NCBI GenBank assembly: GCA_015844335.1
Contig: JADLZL010002415.1
Coordinates: 124,001 to 188,000, forward strand
DNA length: 64,000 bases
Source: Chrysopogon serrulatus
Taxonomy: Eukaryota > Streptophyta > Magnoliopsida > Poales > Poaceae
Direction: 5' to 3'
Shown piece by piece: positions 1 to 12,899 of this stretch. Position 1 is the first letter of the stretch; every line of letters begins with the position of its first letter. The translations under genes were made by a program, and so were the position numbers. The notes beneath the pieces were generated by a model. That model made no database searches and was not told the DNA's origin. It saw only the letters and a program-made list of their open reading frames with translations.

Positions 1-1692
1 ACAATTTGCAAGTTCAAGCTCTAAACCCTCACAAAGAGCACACTTAGCCACACTAGTGCTATCTGAGTTGGCCTTTTCAAACAAAGCAAGTTTGGTATTC
101 TTCTCTCGCCAACTCAGATTGCAAGTCCGAGCAAGACTTGCACGCACTCAACGTAACAGTGAAGCATGCACACTATCAAAATCATCAACCAACTTAGCGT
201 GCTTGGACCTGCAGACTAGCAAGATCAGCCATGTAAACGCTACAAAACTCACACTCGGCTCGTCGGACACTATGGGAGTGTTCTTAACTAGCTCAAGCTC
301 CTTAAGCGCATCTTCTAGCTTAGCCTTGTACTCTTTTCTATCCCTAGCAAAGCATGCTTAAGCAACTTATCTTGACGAAGCAAAGTGGCGGTCAAGTCAT
401 CAACCTCGGCGACAAGAGCATCGACGGAAGGTGATACCTTAGATGGGTCGTCGTCGTTGTCGTCGGGAGCATCGCCGTTGCCGCTCTCCACCTCGTCACC
501 AAGTGCCATGGTGCGAAGCCTCCGTGGGTGGAGTCGGCGAGGAAGCGAGTCCGTTCAGCTTGTCCTCGACCTTCCTCTCGGACTCGTCGTCGCTCGAAGA
601 GGAGGAAGCATGCTCGTTGTCGAGTCGAGGTCGCCGAGGGAGGCGAGGAAGGCGCGCTCTCTTGCCTTGAACTTCTTCACGAACTTGCGCTTCATCGCTT
701 CCTTGTCAAAGCCTCCCTTGGACTTGTACTTGCCGGAGGTGTACTCGCGCTTCTCCTTGTGCTTGTCGGAGGTGGACTTGCCGAAGGAGTGCTTGTTTCG
801 CTTGGGGACGATTGGCGACGAAGTGGTCGGGGGTCGCCGCATCCATAGCATCCATCCTTCGGTCCACCTCGCCGAGCGATTCAAGCGGTTGTTGTGGAAC
901 CGCGAGAACCGGCCGATGACGAGGGCCGACTCACTCATCGTCTCCGAGCACGTCCAAGCGCTCCTCCGTCCACCGTGATCAACGAAGACAAGGCAAACAT
1001 CGCAGAGGAGGGGTTAGGTGAAGAACTAGTGACACCGTTACGACACCGCAATAGTCGGAGCGGAGGAGTTGTGAAGTTTGACTGGATCGGTGGTCGATCT
1101 CACTTTGGACTTCAGCTTCTTTGAAGAGCTCGTCCACGTGAGGGTCTCGTAGTTCTGCGACTCGAGAAGAGCTTGCACCTTCGCATCCCAAACCCTCCGA
1201 TCAAGAGCATGTAACAACTTCAAAGCTCTCTCATGATCGTCATAGGGCAAGTTTGGCTTGTTCGCACGCATCTTGTTGACAATGGTGCAGCGTGCGTGAG
1301 AACATAGAATCGATGGTCTCGCCATCGAGCTGCCGGAAACTCTCATACTCCCGCTTGTATGTGTCAAAGAGTCTCGGTCTTAATTTGGGGAGTCCCCTCG
1401 TGATAGCTCTGTAGCTTCACCCGGATCTCTCTAGCGGTAGTCAAGTGTCCGACACGCTCAAACTCGGACTTCGAGAAAAGACTCGAGAAGAGAGCATTAC
1501 GTGCCTCGCTATTGGCATCGTGTTGTTCCATTTGCTCCCGACCAACACGGCGGGGAGAACAACGTAAGCCTCATTCTCACAAATTTCCCATACCCTCGCA
1601 CCGAGACTCGGAGATATGCGGACATCCGAATCTTCGATGCACGGGTAATTGGTTCCATCGAAAAACGGTGGCTTCCACGAACCACGAGCCAT
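1..1692 (-). mobile_element. Copia-type LTR retrotransposon, decayed gag (partial, runs off left edge)
   Basis: Minus-strand remnants of a Ty1/Copia Gag polyprotein, the RNA-packaging protein of the element. The N-terminus at 1692 has the Copia-type opening MARGSWKPPFFDGTNY. Further fragments lie at 1367-1038 (a stretch with DDHERALKLLHAL and LLESQNYETLT), 938-555 (lysine-rich, with DKHKEKREYTSGKYKSKGG) and 509-315 (acidic, then VDALVAEVDDLTATLL). These are successive parts of one Gag, but they lie in different frames separated by stops, so the gene is broken. Protease, integrase and reverse transcriptase would lie beyond position 1. The primer site and LTR lie immediately upstream on the same strand. 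The LTR style and Gag resemble the SIRE/Maximus lineage; that lineage is my inference. Confidence 0.85.
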
Positions 1693-1739
1693 GTCGTCTT
1701 ACGTGGATCAAGAACCGGTTAAGGTGGAATGATCCTTAA

Positions 1740-1755
1740 CCTGCTCTCGATACCA
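1740..1755 (-). other. Retrotransposon primer-binding site
   Basis: On the minus strand this reads TGGTATCGAGAGCAGG. It resembles the initiator-methionine tRNA 3'-end complement (TGGTATCAGAGC...) used as primer by plant Copia elements. It lies between the gag start (1692) and the LTR edge (1758), as expected for a minus-strand element. Confidence 0.75.
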
Positions 1756-1757
1756 AT

Positions 1758-3402
1758 TGAAGGACCGAATACGGCGACGGAGGGGGGTGAATGGGAGCCG
1801 ATCAAAATTTCTTTCGAATGGCCCCTTTCCCCAATCGACCCTCCAAAAACCCAAAACTCACACGTGAGTAGTTCTCGAGTCAACAAGTGATCGGATGTTC
1901 TCCGGTAGTCCCAGGGAACACGGCCCGAAACACTCAAGGCAACGAAAAGGCAAGCGAAAACAAAGAACTCCTCAAGACCGGAAAGCGCAAGCAGACCCCC
2001 CGAGGTTCACGGTTCGGCCGAGGTTCAGCGAAAACAGACTCAGGCAAAAAAAACGCTACAGACCGCCGAGGCTCGGCACCTCTAGTGCCGAGGCTCGGCA
2101 CTCTCGAACTTCGACGTAAAAACGCTATGCATCACCGAGGCTCGGCGCCTCAAGTCTTGAGGTTCAAAGACGGGCTCCAAAGACAAGAACACCAAGAACG
2201 AAAATCGCCATGATCTTCAATCCGCCCGATCTCCTCCAAATCTCAACCAAGCGCACCCAAATTTGAACCGTGTGTTCCCAAGGCGATGGAGAAGCTCTCT
2301 CTAAGAGATTATAGCTTGAGATTGGACGAATCAACGAGGAATCACAAAGGGGACGAAGAAAACGAGCAAAAAAGCAGGCGTCACCAAGAATCGCCCGATC
2401 TCCTTGCACGGGACAAATTGGAGGAAACCCTTCGGTGGAAGTGTTCTCCTACAAGCAAGGATCGAGCGGCAACAAGCGGTGCGCAAAATGATCAACCATA
2501 GCTCGAGAAATCAACTCGGGAACAAACGGGGAGAAGAGGGAAAACGAAGAACGCGAAGAACACCAATCAAAACGCGAATCAACACATCAATCTAACTCAA
2601 CGAGGAAACAAGGAGGATTCGGGACCTCCTTTCCCATGAGTAAACTTGGTTCTTACACTAATTGCAAAGATCGGTGGACCTCTCTCTCACTTAGCACCTA
2701 GAAGAGGGAAACCCTAGAAAGGATGAAGAAAAATGCAAATGGGAGAGGTGAGGGAGATTGATCTCCCTCCACCTTACTTATCGGCCAGGGCTTATTTCAT
2801 TTTCCGGTTTTTGCCCACGATACAACTCGACCAAACCGCCTAGCCCTAGGGACATTGCGGTCCAACTAAAACCGACTTGATGCAATCTTTGATCCGACGG
2901 CCACGCGCCTTCTCACCGGTAGCCGCCTCGACGCGAACTCCCCGATCTTGAAATCACGTGCCGTCCGTCCGCCTCGGGACCTCCGCCGGGGTTTTGTGGC
3001 TCAACCCGAGGGGAAACCCCAGGGTGGTTTTGAGGCCCAAACCACCGAAACCCTCCACCGTTGGTTTTGAGGCCCAAACCAACAAACCGGCTCATGTCCT
3101 TGCACTTGTCGAAGCCAAGTGCCGACAACGCGATCCCGCCCGGCGATTCGGGTCCCTCGGCCCAAGTCTTGATGCGTCCGCCCTTTCACCGCTCGGTCCA
3201 TTCGGCGCGGCCCGCCATCACTTGACCTTCACCTCGCCGTCGGCCACCGCCTCCATGCTCGACACACGCACAACACAAGCCAAGGCACATGTGGAACTCG
3301 TGGCTTTCACCACCGTCGATAGCACCCCATCCGAGATGCTAGTAGTTGAATCAATCACTCATCATCACAAACCGAACCACAAGTATAAATCTTGTGTTCG
3401 CA
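1758..3402 (-). repeat. 5' LTR of the Copia element
   Basis: About 1.65 kb. On the plus strand it begins at TGAAGGACCGAATACGG (1758), two bases past the primer site. It appears to end at the CA of position 3401-3402, which gives a minus-strand start of TGCGAACACAAG. A TATA-like ATTTATACTT lies just inside that end. There is no gene of its own; the short ORFs inside are incidental. The high-coordinate edge is inferred from the TG/CA rule, because the partner LTR and its target duplication are outside the window. Confidence 0.65.
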
Positions 3403-6264
3403 ATATATTAGATGTATCCCCGTATCAGTGTTTTTTGAGGAATGGTGTATCCACGTGTCCGATACATATCGTATCCGATACTCGTATCCGTATCCAGACA
3501 ACTTAGGCGACTACTGTACACAGCAGTGGACAACGCACGGCACGGTACGTATGCGCTGCCTGTACGTTTCGCCCGGCGGCGCCGCCATCTGCAAATATTC
3601 ATTCGTCGTATCGAGTCAAACTTGTCAACAATGTCATCGTCCAGGCCTGCTGTGGTAGTTTGTCCAAGCGCAACGCAAAGCCGAACGAAAACACTAGGAA
3701 CGCCGATAGAGATCGTCTGGGGACTGGACCGGGGTGGCGCAGATTATTAGTTGCTTTTTCATCATGTGAAACCAGGTTTTTATATACCTTGAAACAAGGG
3801 AAGAAACTGCCGCCCGGCCGGCCTGGGTCCCGGCCCCCTGTTCTGCATACCGATCGAATTTTGTTCTGGATGGCACCGAGCTCTTATTACCCAGTCGCGG
3901 TGACAAGAGCAGCTAGCTCCGGTCATGCCGTCCTGGTCCTCCGCTGTGCCAAGCCGGTCGATATCGCCGGGGCCTCGGGACCGCCAGTCTTGAAACGGCC
4001 ACCGCAGCCGATGGCGCTACGTACCTGCGGCGGCCGGTGTCCGTGCCATGCATCATCACTAGCTACCCCTAGTAGGTAGGGCCAGCCCAGCTCCACCGTT
4101 ACGTCCACATGGGGGGTGTATATACGCGCGGCCGCTCGATCGGCGAATGCTTCTTCCAGCACGCGGATGGGGATAATCGTCGCACGCGCGAGCGACGAGT
4201 GGAGTTCGAACGACAACTTGCTTTCGGACTTCCCCATCCCTGAACCGAACCGGCACGAACTGTATACTTCTGTAGCGCTGCTGCTATAGTACTACCACCA
4301 CTAGTACAGTGCTACTGCTCCTGGTCCTGGGATTGGCATGCACGCAGCAGCAACAACCACGCCGGCCCAAGCAGGAAGACGTGTCAGCTGATCGTCTTCA
4401 TCAATGCGGCGTATGACGACGACGACCAAGAGAGAGAGAGAGAGAGGCGTGTCCGCCGCTCCCTCCCCGCGCCCCCGCCCCGCGACGAGCCAAACCTAAC
4501 CCCGTGCGTGCGTGCGTGCGTGTGCGTCCACACGCCGCTGCTGCACGGTCGCTGCTGGTCGCGTCGCGTCGCACGCAGCCAAAGCCCCAGCCCGATCCCT
4601 CCCGGCAAACCAAGACTCCTCTGAATTCTGATCTCCTAGCTAGTAGTAGTGGTAATAAGGAGTCGAATTACTCTTACGTTCTACTATATACAAACAAACG
4701 CATACAGCAGCGTACTAGTACACACTACACATGCCCGTCAGAGCTAGTCACGAGAGGACAAGCAAATTAAACGAGTTGCGGCGCTAGTACATGTGGGCCT
4801 GCTGACGACCGCTGCTGGAGCACAATGAAGAAACTACAGAAACGTCTCAATTATGCAGCGGCCGCATGCAGCTCGCGCGAGACCGAGACGTCGTCCTCGA
4901 TCCATCGAGGGCGAGAAAACGAACAAACGACAGACGACGCTCGTTTATTCGATCAATCGATGCATGCGTTCCCCTCCCGAGATGAGCCGAGCCGAGCCGG
5001 GGAGGTGTGGCCGTGTGGGGTGGGCGGGGGAACTAGCGGCTGCCAGACGAGCTCTGCCGTGCTCCGCTCCGTACGTCCCCATGCATCTTGGCCGTGAGGA
5101 CCGAGTGAAATCGGCATTCCGATCCACGCAGCAGGCCTCCCGCGGGGACCGCAATGCAACTTATTGCCCGCATCGATGTGGAGTGGAGCGGCAGTACTCA
5201 CGAGAAGATGCAACATGGGCGGGGGGAGCTATCTGAAATCTCATCTGCGTATTTTTTTTCTTTCTTTCTTTCTTTCTATCTTACCTCTTTTTGTAACAGC
5301 ATCTGCTGCTGCTGCCGCCGCCTTGCACGAGCAAGTGTAGTAGCAGAGCTGCCTGATACTGGGAGCCTTATCGAGATCGCAGTGGCCAAGAAAAGGGGGC
5401 AATAATGCGGGCGGGCTGGCCGGCCGGCTTTCCAAAGCTTCTTCTTCCATCGAGCTGCTCAGCTCAGCTCGGATGCTAGTGGTAGCTGCTAGTGCTGGTG
5501 GTGGCTGTGGCTGTGGCTGTGGCCGGGCGAGTCCTGCCGAGGTGCAGTCCAGCGTGCCATCATCATCCGTTGCCATCGTTCCTCCGTGGATGCATTTGTG
5601 TCGTTGCCGTCATCGTCCTGCGCCCAACATGGACCGGCAGGGCCCCGCCCCAAAAGCGCTCAGGCTCATGTGATGTCATCGCCGGACTGACTATAGTCTA
5701 TAGACTGGTGGTGCTGGGCCCGCGTGTTCCACGGTGGAGCCATCGTCGTGTCTGCCGACGACGCTGATCAATCTCTAGAGTCTAGTGGATTAGAGCACGG
5801 TGGTGGAGGAGCATTGGCAGGTTTCTTATAGTCTATTGTCCCTAGATAGCTTAGTTTAATTAAAAACCACATATATGCCACATGATCAATGCAAATTGTA
5901 ATGTTCATTTAAGCATGTCTAATGTTTCTTTGCATGCGCACAAGGTAGGTGTGTGTGGTGTGATCAGCGTGTGGGTTTGAGTTTGAGGTTGGGATGCAAG
6001 CAAGGACAGAAAGGTGTAACACCCCAGCCAAGTCACTATAAAAACCAAGGTCGTGATTGTTAATTCTAAGTTTATTATAACACGGCAAAGCATCATTATT
6101 ATCGCTAAGTGTAGAATAAATAGTGAAGATGTGTTGTTAATTCTCTATCTTCAAGCAATTCTTCCAATAAGTATTTGAAAAGATAAGAGGGGTGAGTATA
6201 ATCTTAGCAAGCAAACTGCACGAACATCTCATTCAAACTACAAGCTCATCAGGCATCGATTTAA
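3403..6264. other. Intergenic, no supported gene
   Basis: 3420-3500 holds repeated GTATCCG/GATACGTATC-type words, a degenerate repeat fragment. From 3560 to 5800 the DNA is GC-rich with short simple repeats: (GA)n at 4430-4447, GTGC repeats near 4503-4520 and (TTTC)n at 5257-5278. ORFs up to about 110 codons occur on both strands but none resembles a known protein or has convincing splice structure. A word TGTAACACCCCAG at 6014-6027 matches the start of the LTR inserted at 6787 and may be an old LTR remnant. Confidence 0.5.
6256..6264. repeat. 9-bp target-site duplication, left copy
   Basis: TCGATTTAA, identical to 13051-13059. A 9-bp duplication is the hallmark of Mutator-like transposition. 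Confidence 0.85.
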
Positions 6265-6417
6265 GAGTAAATTATTTCCTTGGCCCTAAAAAAAGTGTCT
6301 CTTAGTTTCTTGGCCTTTTTTTTCCTCGAATTTAGCTATTTGGCCCTAAAACAAACTTTGTTTGGTTTCTTGGCCCTGCCGTCCATTCTGCCGTCAAAGG
6401 TGCGGGTAAAAAGACCA

Positions 6418-6786
6418 AAATACCCTTCGGATCAAAATACATTCAAAAAATCATAACTCTTCAATACGACATCGGATGAAGATGGTTTTTATACGAAAAT
6501 TGTAGATCTCGACGAGATCTACAACTTTGTAGTCTTGAGTTTTTTTCATTTGAGGTCGTTCAGATGCTCAAAAAATTAGTATATAATTTTAGCACCATAA
6601 TTTAAGTGCCGAAATTATATATTAATTTTTTGAGTATCTGAATGACCTCAAATGAAAAAAAACTCAAGACTATAAAGTTGTAGATCTCATCGAGGTCTAT
6701 AATTTTCATATAAAAATCATCATCTGCATCCGATGCCGTATTGAAGAGCTATAATTTTTCGAATGCATTTTGGTCCGAAGGGTATT
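6418..6786. repeat. Long inverted repeat (hairpin) at the core of the foldback element
   Basis: The arm at about 6419-6598 is nearly the reverse complement of 6607-6786, with a loop of roughly eight bases around 6599-6606. Each arm is about 180 bp with few mismatches. For example ACCCTTCGG at 6422 pairs with CCGAAGGGT at 6776. A transcript would fold into a near-perfect stem, a typical source of 24-nt siRNA in grasses; that outcome is inference. Confidence 0.85.
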
Positions 6787-9700
6787 TGTAACACCCCAGT
6801 GTTACGCAATATGAGATCCCACCATGTCATCATTTTTTGCATTAAGCATCATGTTTATTAATTCATTAATCACCAAGCATTAAGTGCATTAGAGCATGTC
6901 ATGGTGTTAATGATCCTTGCACAAGTGATGTTTTGTCTTGTATGTTAAACGTGTTTTGATATGCTGATCATGATTGATGCTCACTAGTATAGCTTGCTAT
7001 GCATGCCAATTAGAATAGTGTGGAAAAGCAATTAAATTTCACTTACATGCTTTATCAAGTTTATAAAAGTGATTAAACTAAAAGCAACTTTGGAGTGATT
7101 AAGTGTTTGGCTAACTATGTCTAACATCTTAAACATGTTTTACAAGTCAAACAATATAAAAGAAAGAATCAAATTTGAATTTGGAATTCAAATCCCAAAC
7201 CCTAGCTCAAGTGGCTAAGTGTTGGGAATTGAATTTCATTTTCAATTTTGATGAGCTAACCATAATTAATTTTCTAAATAAAAAGTTGCTAACCATTGGC
7301 ACCATTTCAAAGTATGAACTTTGTACTTTGAAAGTATGCCATTGGTTGGGTTTGAAAAAGTACCACAACATCATTAATTAATTGTCCAAAGAATCAAATT
7401 GAAAATCCTTTTCAAAAGTTTAAAATTCAAAGGTGTTTTACCCCTTTCTCAATTTTATCTCAAAATATTTAAAATTTAGGAAAACTTCAAAGATACAGTT
7501 TGTGCATCTCTTTGAGCTCTACAACTTTGGTAAATAAAGTTTTTCAAGTTTTTGAATAAAATTTGAAGTAATTTCAAAAGTTCTTTAAATTGGGAATTGT
7601 CCCCTTTGTATTTTTAAACTCAAATTCAAAAATTATTCAGTTTCATGAAAAACTTTCTACATGAAACTTGTAGATCTTAAAAAATGGAACAACTTTTATT
7701 TTTGGATATTTTCATCTTTTATTAAAAATTTAAAAGTAATTTTGAAATCCTAAAAGTTAGGATTTAAACCCTTTTTTCAAATTCAAATTGCAGTTTCAAA
7801 AATATTTGAAATTTGACAAAACTTGTTTAATAAAAGTTATAGAGCTCATTATTTTGCACAACTCCTATTTTGGAAAAAAATTTTGAGTTTCTATATAATT
7901 TTTGGAGTAATTTTGAAAAAAAGAAGAAAAAGAGGGAGGTCTGCTACAGTAACCCAGGCAAATTCTTTTTCTCCTCCTCTCCATGCTGCAGTGTCGCCGG
8001 CGGTGAGGTGGCCGTTCAAGCGCTATCTCTGGCCGATGCGCGCAGCCAACCACCTGGCCGAGTTCGCGAAGTCACCAGCTCCATCTTCATCATCTTCTTT
8101 GCCATATAAAGCCACCGGCGACCACCGTTTTCCTCCTTCCCCTCTCTCTGTTTTCTTCTCCGGCGAGGTTGATCCACCGGCCAAATTAGCCTGAGCTGCC
8201 CATTTGTTGTCCTCCGACTACGGCAAATAGCTCTGCAAGCCTTTCGGCGCTTCCCTCGAATCCCTTTTCGGCGGTTTCGGGCCTCGGGATGGTCCTCCGC
8301 ACCTCTTTCTTCCCCAACTGCGGTGGCAGCGCCGCCGTGCCACTTTTCACCGCGACCAACTCCCGTCGCTCTGCATCCACTCCAACCAACTAGCGCAGAA
8401 AGTCACGGTGAGCCTTCTCACGTTCCTCCGAGGCTCAGTCGAGCCCTGTGCCCCAAGTAAGGCCCAGATCCCGTCCGTGTGTTGTCGTGACCGGCATGGC
8501 TGAGCTGCCATGGCCACCGCCGTGTCTACTCCGGTCGGCAATGGGCCGTATCCGATAACTCATCGGGTTCGCCGTGCTCTAGAGCCTCTGTCGGCTATAC
8601 TTTTTGTGCTCGCCGTCGTTATTGCGCCGTAGGTAACCTCGAAACCCATCGCCGGCGCCGCCCCCTCGTTACATTCAAGCGGGAGAAGAAGGAGGAGGGA
8701 AGGGGGGAGAAGGGCCAAGCCGGGCTTGCAGCTGGGCCACCTGGGCCGTGGCCTGTTTCAGTGAGAAAAGAGAAAGGTTTACGTTTTTCTAAAATGAATT
8801 TCATTTCCTGATTTTCTGAATTTCATAATTAAATATTTTGGGCAAGTAAAAATATGAGAAAAATGTGTGTGCGATCCTCATAATTTGTAGTTTCAGGGAA
8901 AAATATGTTTGCAGCATGTTAAGTACTTTTGTCATGTGTAATAATTGCATGTTTTAATTAATAAATGTATAGTATTTGATTTTTCTAGAGCAATATATTA
9001 ATCCAAAAATCATGACAAATTAGGAGTAAGCTTTTCATGTTAAGAGTGACCTCCACTAAAATTTGTGAACTGTTTAGAGTAAGTTTGCTTTTATAATTCA
9101 TTTCTACCTTGTTTTATGACCATAAAAATGATTAATAAAATAACCAAGTAATTAACCAAATGATTAGTTGAATGTTGAGTAATTTATGGTTTTGTTTGAA
9201 GACCCTAGATCGGCAAAACATCCCTGGTCCAAGGCATGCTCATGTATAGTTTATATATAGTGTTGCTCACATGCTTAATAAATAATTAAAAGAATTAAGT
9301 AGTAAAAATAGGATTCATTTAGGTTTAGTTGCTTTTGATGTTGGTTGAAGACCATGAAACCATTACTACCCTAATGATTCATGGCTTGATTGTGTAGTGT
9401 TAGTAATAGTTATCATCACATGTGTAGTGAGTTACTTAATTAGTAAGTTTAATTAGCGGCTTTTAACAACTGTAAAAATGGTTAATAAATTAGTAATTAA
9501 TCTTAATCACTCTAGGGTTGATTGATTTTGGAATTGAGTGATGACCCTAGGTCATTAACCCTAATAACCTTCGGCAATTTGTTTACATTTATTGCATCGC
9601 GTTATCCGTTCTTTTGTTGTTGCTAATTATAATCTCTTAATGTAACTGTACCGTGAAGGAAAGTTGTACTCAAGATAATTAATCTTTTTATGCTCTCATC

Positions 9701-12700
9701 AATGCATTGTCATGCAATCATTCATGCATCATGTCATACATTTCATCATACTTAGCATGCATCATTTATATATGTGTAGTGTCTGTGAGAGTAAAGGTTT
9801 CCACTGATCAAGCTTTGGAGAAGGTTCGTGTGGATCCAGGTCCCGAAGAGAGGAATCCACCGAAGGTGTCACTGTCAAGATTAATAGCTAACTTCTCTGC
9901 AACGCAGGCAAGCCCCGGATGCATTCAAACCCTTCCTTGTATTTCGAAAAGCTTTTATATTCTATGTTGATGATATGATGCATTAGGTATTAGGAATTGT
10001 GTGATATCCTATTTGATGCATTTACCGTACCTTGATATATTATCCTGGATACCTGTTTTGATTTCGAAAGTGCTTAGTATACGCTTAGCCCTGCTACTAG
10101 CATAGATTTTATGAACTATTTTCAAAGGTGTGATAACGGCATCAGTTTTGAGAAAGTAATAAAACTTGATGTTTCTTATTGGTATCCCTTTTCTTTGATC
10201 GGGTCAAGGGTATGCCGGTGGATAACGTCAACCTTCAGTAGAACTTTAGACACAAAAGGATACACGAATACACACTAGTCTAGGGTTTTAACTGACAATT
10301 TCCACGAGTTTTGCATATTCTATATTTTGCGGGGACTATTCGGTAAAAGCTTAAAAGAGGGATTAGAGTGCATAATAATCACGAAACTTATCCGCCACAG
10401 GGGAAAGATAACCATCGAGATGTGGGAAGGATCTAGAAGACACTTTGGAAGCAATGGGACGCAGACGCCCGCGCAGGGTGGGGCCGGCCCGGCCCACCCC
10501 CCCGCCCGGCCGGCGCCCCAAGTTAGGTTTCGGGCCCCCTTCCGGAAGCTTCTTCCACCGCCTATGAGGAGTCATCTCGGCCCTTGGTTAAGTCGGTTTG
10601 ATCTGCGGGCGCACGTTCATCCCCCCGGCCTATAAATAAAGGGGCAGACCCCCCCTCCCTGGAGGCATCAAGTCATTTTATAGATCAAGCCATCAAGAGC
10701 CTTCTCTAGTTCATCAGAGCCTCTCTAGTTCATAGCTTTAGCCTAGTTAGATTAGAAGTAGAAGAGTTCTAGTTCTTCAGCAGGATCTAGAGCCCCCGTG
10801 CATGCTCTGAGCGAAGTTTGGTATAGTTCTAGTTCTTTTCTCTTATTGTATTCAACATTATGATTTGGGAAACATTGTTCTTAATCTTATATATGTTCTT
10901 AATTGCAATAGTCATTGTCTTACTTGATTATATGTTTAGCATAGTTAGTTTGATCCTATTGAATTTATGTAATTGCTCGTATAGCGTTCATCCAGAGATA
11001 TCGTGGGTGAATGATTGGCAGTATGTAGACGTGATATTTAGATATCTTGCTTATCTGTGAGTGCACCCTGATGTGCCGGGACGTGTGGTAGTCCGCGTAG
11101 GTGACAGCTGCGTTGGTTCCTCTGTAGTCCACCCTCTGTATGTAGGACTAGCATGGACACGGTCGCGAAGTTGGATGATGACTCTGTTTCACATGCTTCC
11201 TAGTTGATGCCTCTTTACATGTGATCATGATATAGGATTAACTTAACAATGATTGCTAGATGTAATTGCACTAATTAGAGTATTCATTGATGTAGTTATT
11301 GAATTACCTTAGTATTTATTCCTGAGTTTATCCATTGGCTAGCTATTACTATGACTAGAAGAGCTCTGATGTTTATCTATTTATGATGACTGATCATTAT
11401 CTATCATATATCTTTTATCACGTGACTTATCCCTGTTATAAGTAGGATTCTAGTTATGGTTTACTTTTCATATTAATAGTATAAGTTGACATTAATAGTG
11501 TAAGTTATAGGTATAAGTCCTACATAGACCTTCCAGTGGTATAAATATAAATCGATAACCCTGGAAGAACTCCCTAGGTAAAATGCTACAATGGTATGAT
11601 TATCGTCCGCTTGCGTAAACTGTTCTTAGTTTATATCGATATTTACGCCTAGTCATATTGATTGATACATATATATATATAAATCTATATTTATCCTTAG
11701 CATATACAATTAGGGATGACAACCTAGTTCATGCTTAGGGATGTGGGTGAGAGATAAGTGGCTAGTTGTTAATAACAAGTTAATTTCATACTATGTGTTT
11801 CTAATCTCGTTAATTAGTAATGACGTTAGAAATACCAACAATGAGTAAATCGAGACATCGGTGGAGTGACTTGCATCAGGAAGGGCTAGTGCCCTGGTGT
11901 AGTGTCGTCCAATTGTGTCGTTTAAGCACCTTCGTTGCCTTGGCCATTGGATCATGAGGTTATCGGATAGTACTAGTCGCATGCTAATGGCGGTAAGCTC
12001 CACTTGGACTATCTATGACAAGAACGGGGAACGGAAAGTATCGTTGTACCCATCCTACGAGGGCACCGTCGACGTACTGACGGCGTAGGGAGGTGGTGTA
12101 CTGTCCTCTCATGGCTAGGATCTGTTCTGGTATGGAGAAATTCAAGCGTTGAGTTGATTATGTAAGATGGTCGGTCCTGCATACATCGTGTGGCTAGGAA
12201 GCCCCAGCTGGGTATATTAAGCGATTCGAATCGTCGTTGCTCCACGATATGGGAGACTTGATCCTTGCACCAGCATTGTAGTAATGATGGAAGTTGATGG
12301 AAGGAAAGTTTTAAAACCGTTACATGGTTGACAAGTGATTGGTATAGTAAGGATCAACTTTAGTCGCTCTTTGCGCAAAGGTGTCTTTGATTCTTGCTAA
12401 AGCCTTACCTTGATTCCCATCAACCAGCATTCTAGAGTCTTCTCCACTCTTTTCTGTCGGGTAAGTCTTGCGGAGTACTTTTGTACTCAGAATTTGTTTG
12501 ACCCCTGTTGTAGGTACTAACTGTTGCTGCTAAGTTCGATCATGCCAGTGGGCTTGGCATGATCGAATATCTCCCACCCGAGGTGTTCTCCCGTAGGTGT
12601 TCTATCTCTCCTTCTTACTTTCGTAAACCCAGTTAAGTTTTATTTAATTAAACTCTGATCAAGTGTAGTTATATCAGTCATATCTTTTATAAATCTTCTG

Positions 12701-12899
12701 CTACTCTGTTGTATTTGAATAAAAACAGTTGTAATACTATAATATCTCTGTAAGAAGTCGATCCTGAAGGATCGTGGTGCCATCGGGGTTTCACCCGACA
12801 GAGCACTCTAAGTTATGTGGTACACAAGCATAGCCGACAGAGGTCTTGGGAACAATGTCAGGTGCTTGTGGGCCATATAATTTAGAAGGTTCTGCCACA
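6787..12899. mobile_element. 6.1-kb insertion, probable solo long LTR (Ty3/Gypsy Tekay/Del-like)
   Basis: The insert begins TGTAACACCCCAG and ends GTTCTGCCACA, obeying the TG...CA rule. It is flanked by an exact 5-bp duplication GTATT (6782-6786 and 12900-12904), typical of LTR elements. No retroviral-type ORF was found, and the start sequence does not recur near the right end, so I do not see two LTRs. The simplest reading is a single very long LTR left by recombination and itself interrupted (see 10320-11790). The TGTAACACCCC start and overall texture recall Tekay/Del chromovirus LTRs; lineage assignment is from memory and uncertain. A large retrotransposon derivative is the alternative. 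Confidence 0.6.
10320..11790 (+). repeat. Probable second LTR fragment nested inside the long LTR
   Basis: The texture changes near 10320. A GC-rich block at 10450-10620 leads to a clean TATA box (TATAAATAAA, 10631-10640). It is followed by about 1.1 kb of AT-rich sequence containing repeated CTAGTTC/TTCTAG words at 10700-10830. This is promoter-plus-leader architecture, as in an LTR. I could not find matching target duplications, so both edges are approximate. Confidence 0.35.

Noticed and set aside
385..978. 197-codon plus-strand ORF at the left edge
   Set aside because: It is antisense to the decayed Copia gag, whose minus-strand frames match known Gag motifs.
2958..3506. 182-codon plus-strand ORF
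   Set aside because: It lies inside the LTR and crosses its inferred edge. No protein similarity is visible.
10327..10635. 102-codon ORF in the long LTR
   Set aside because: It covers the GC-rich promoter part of a probable nested LTR and ends at its TATA box.
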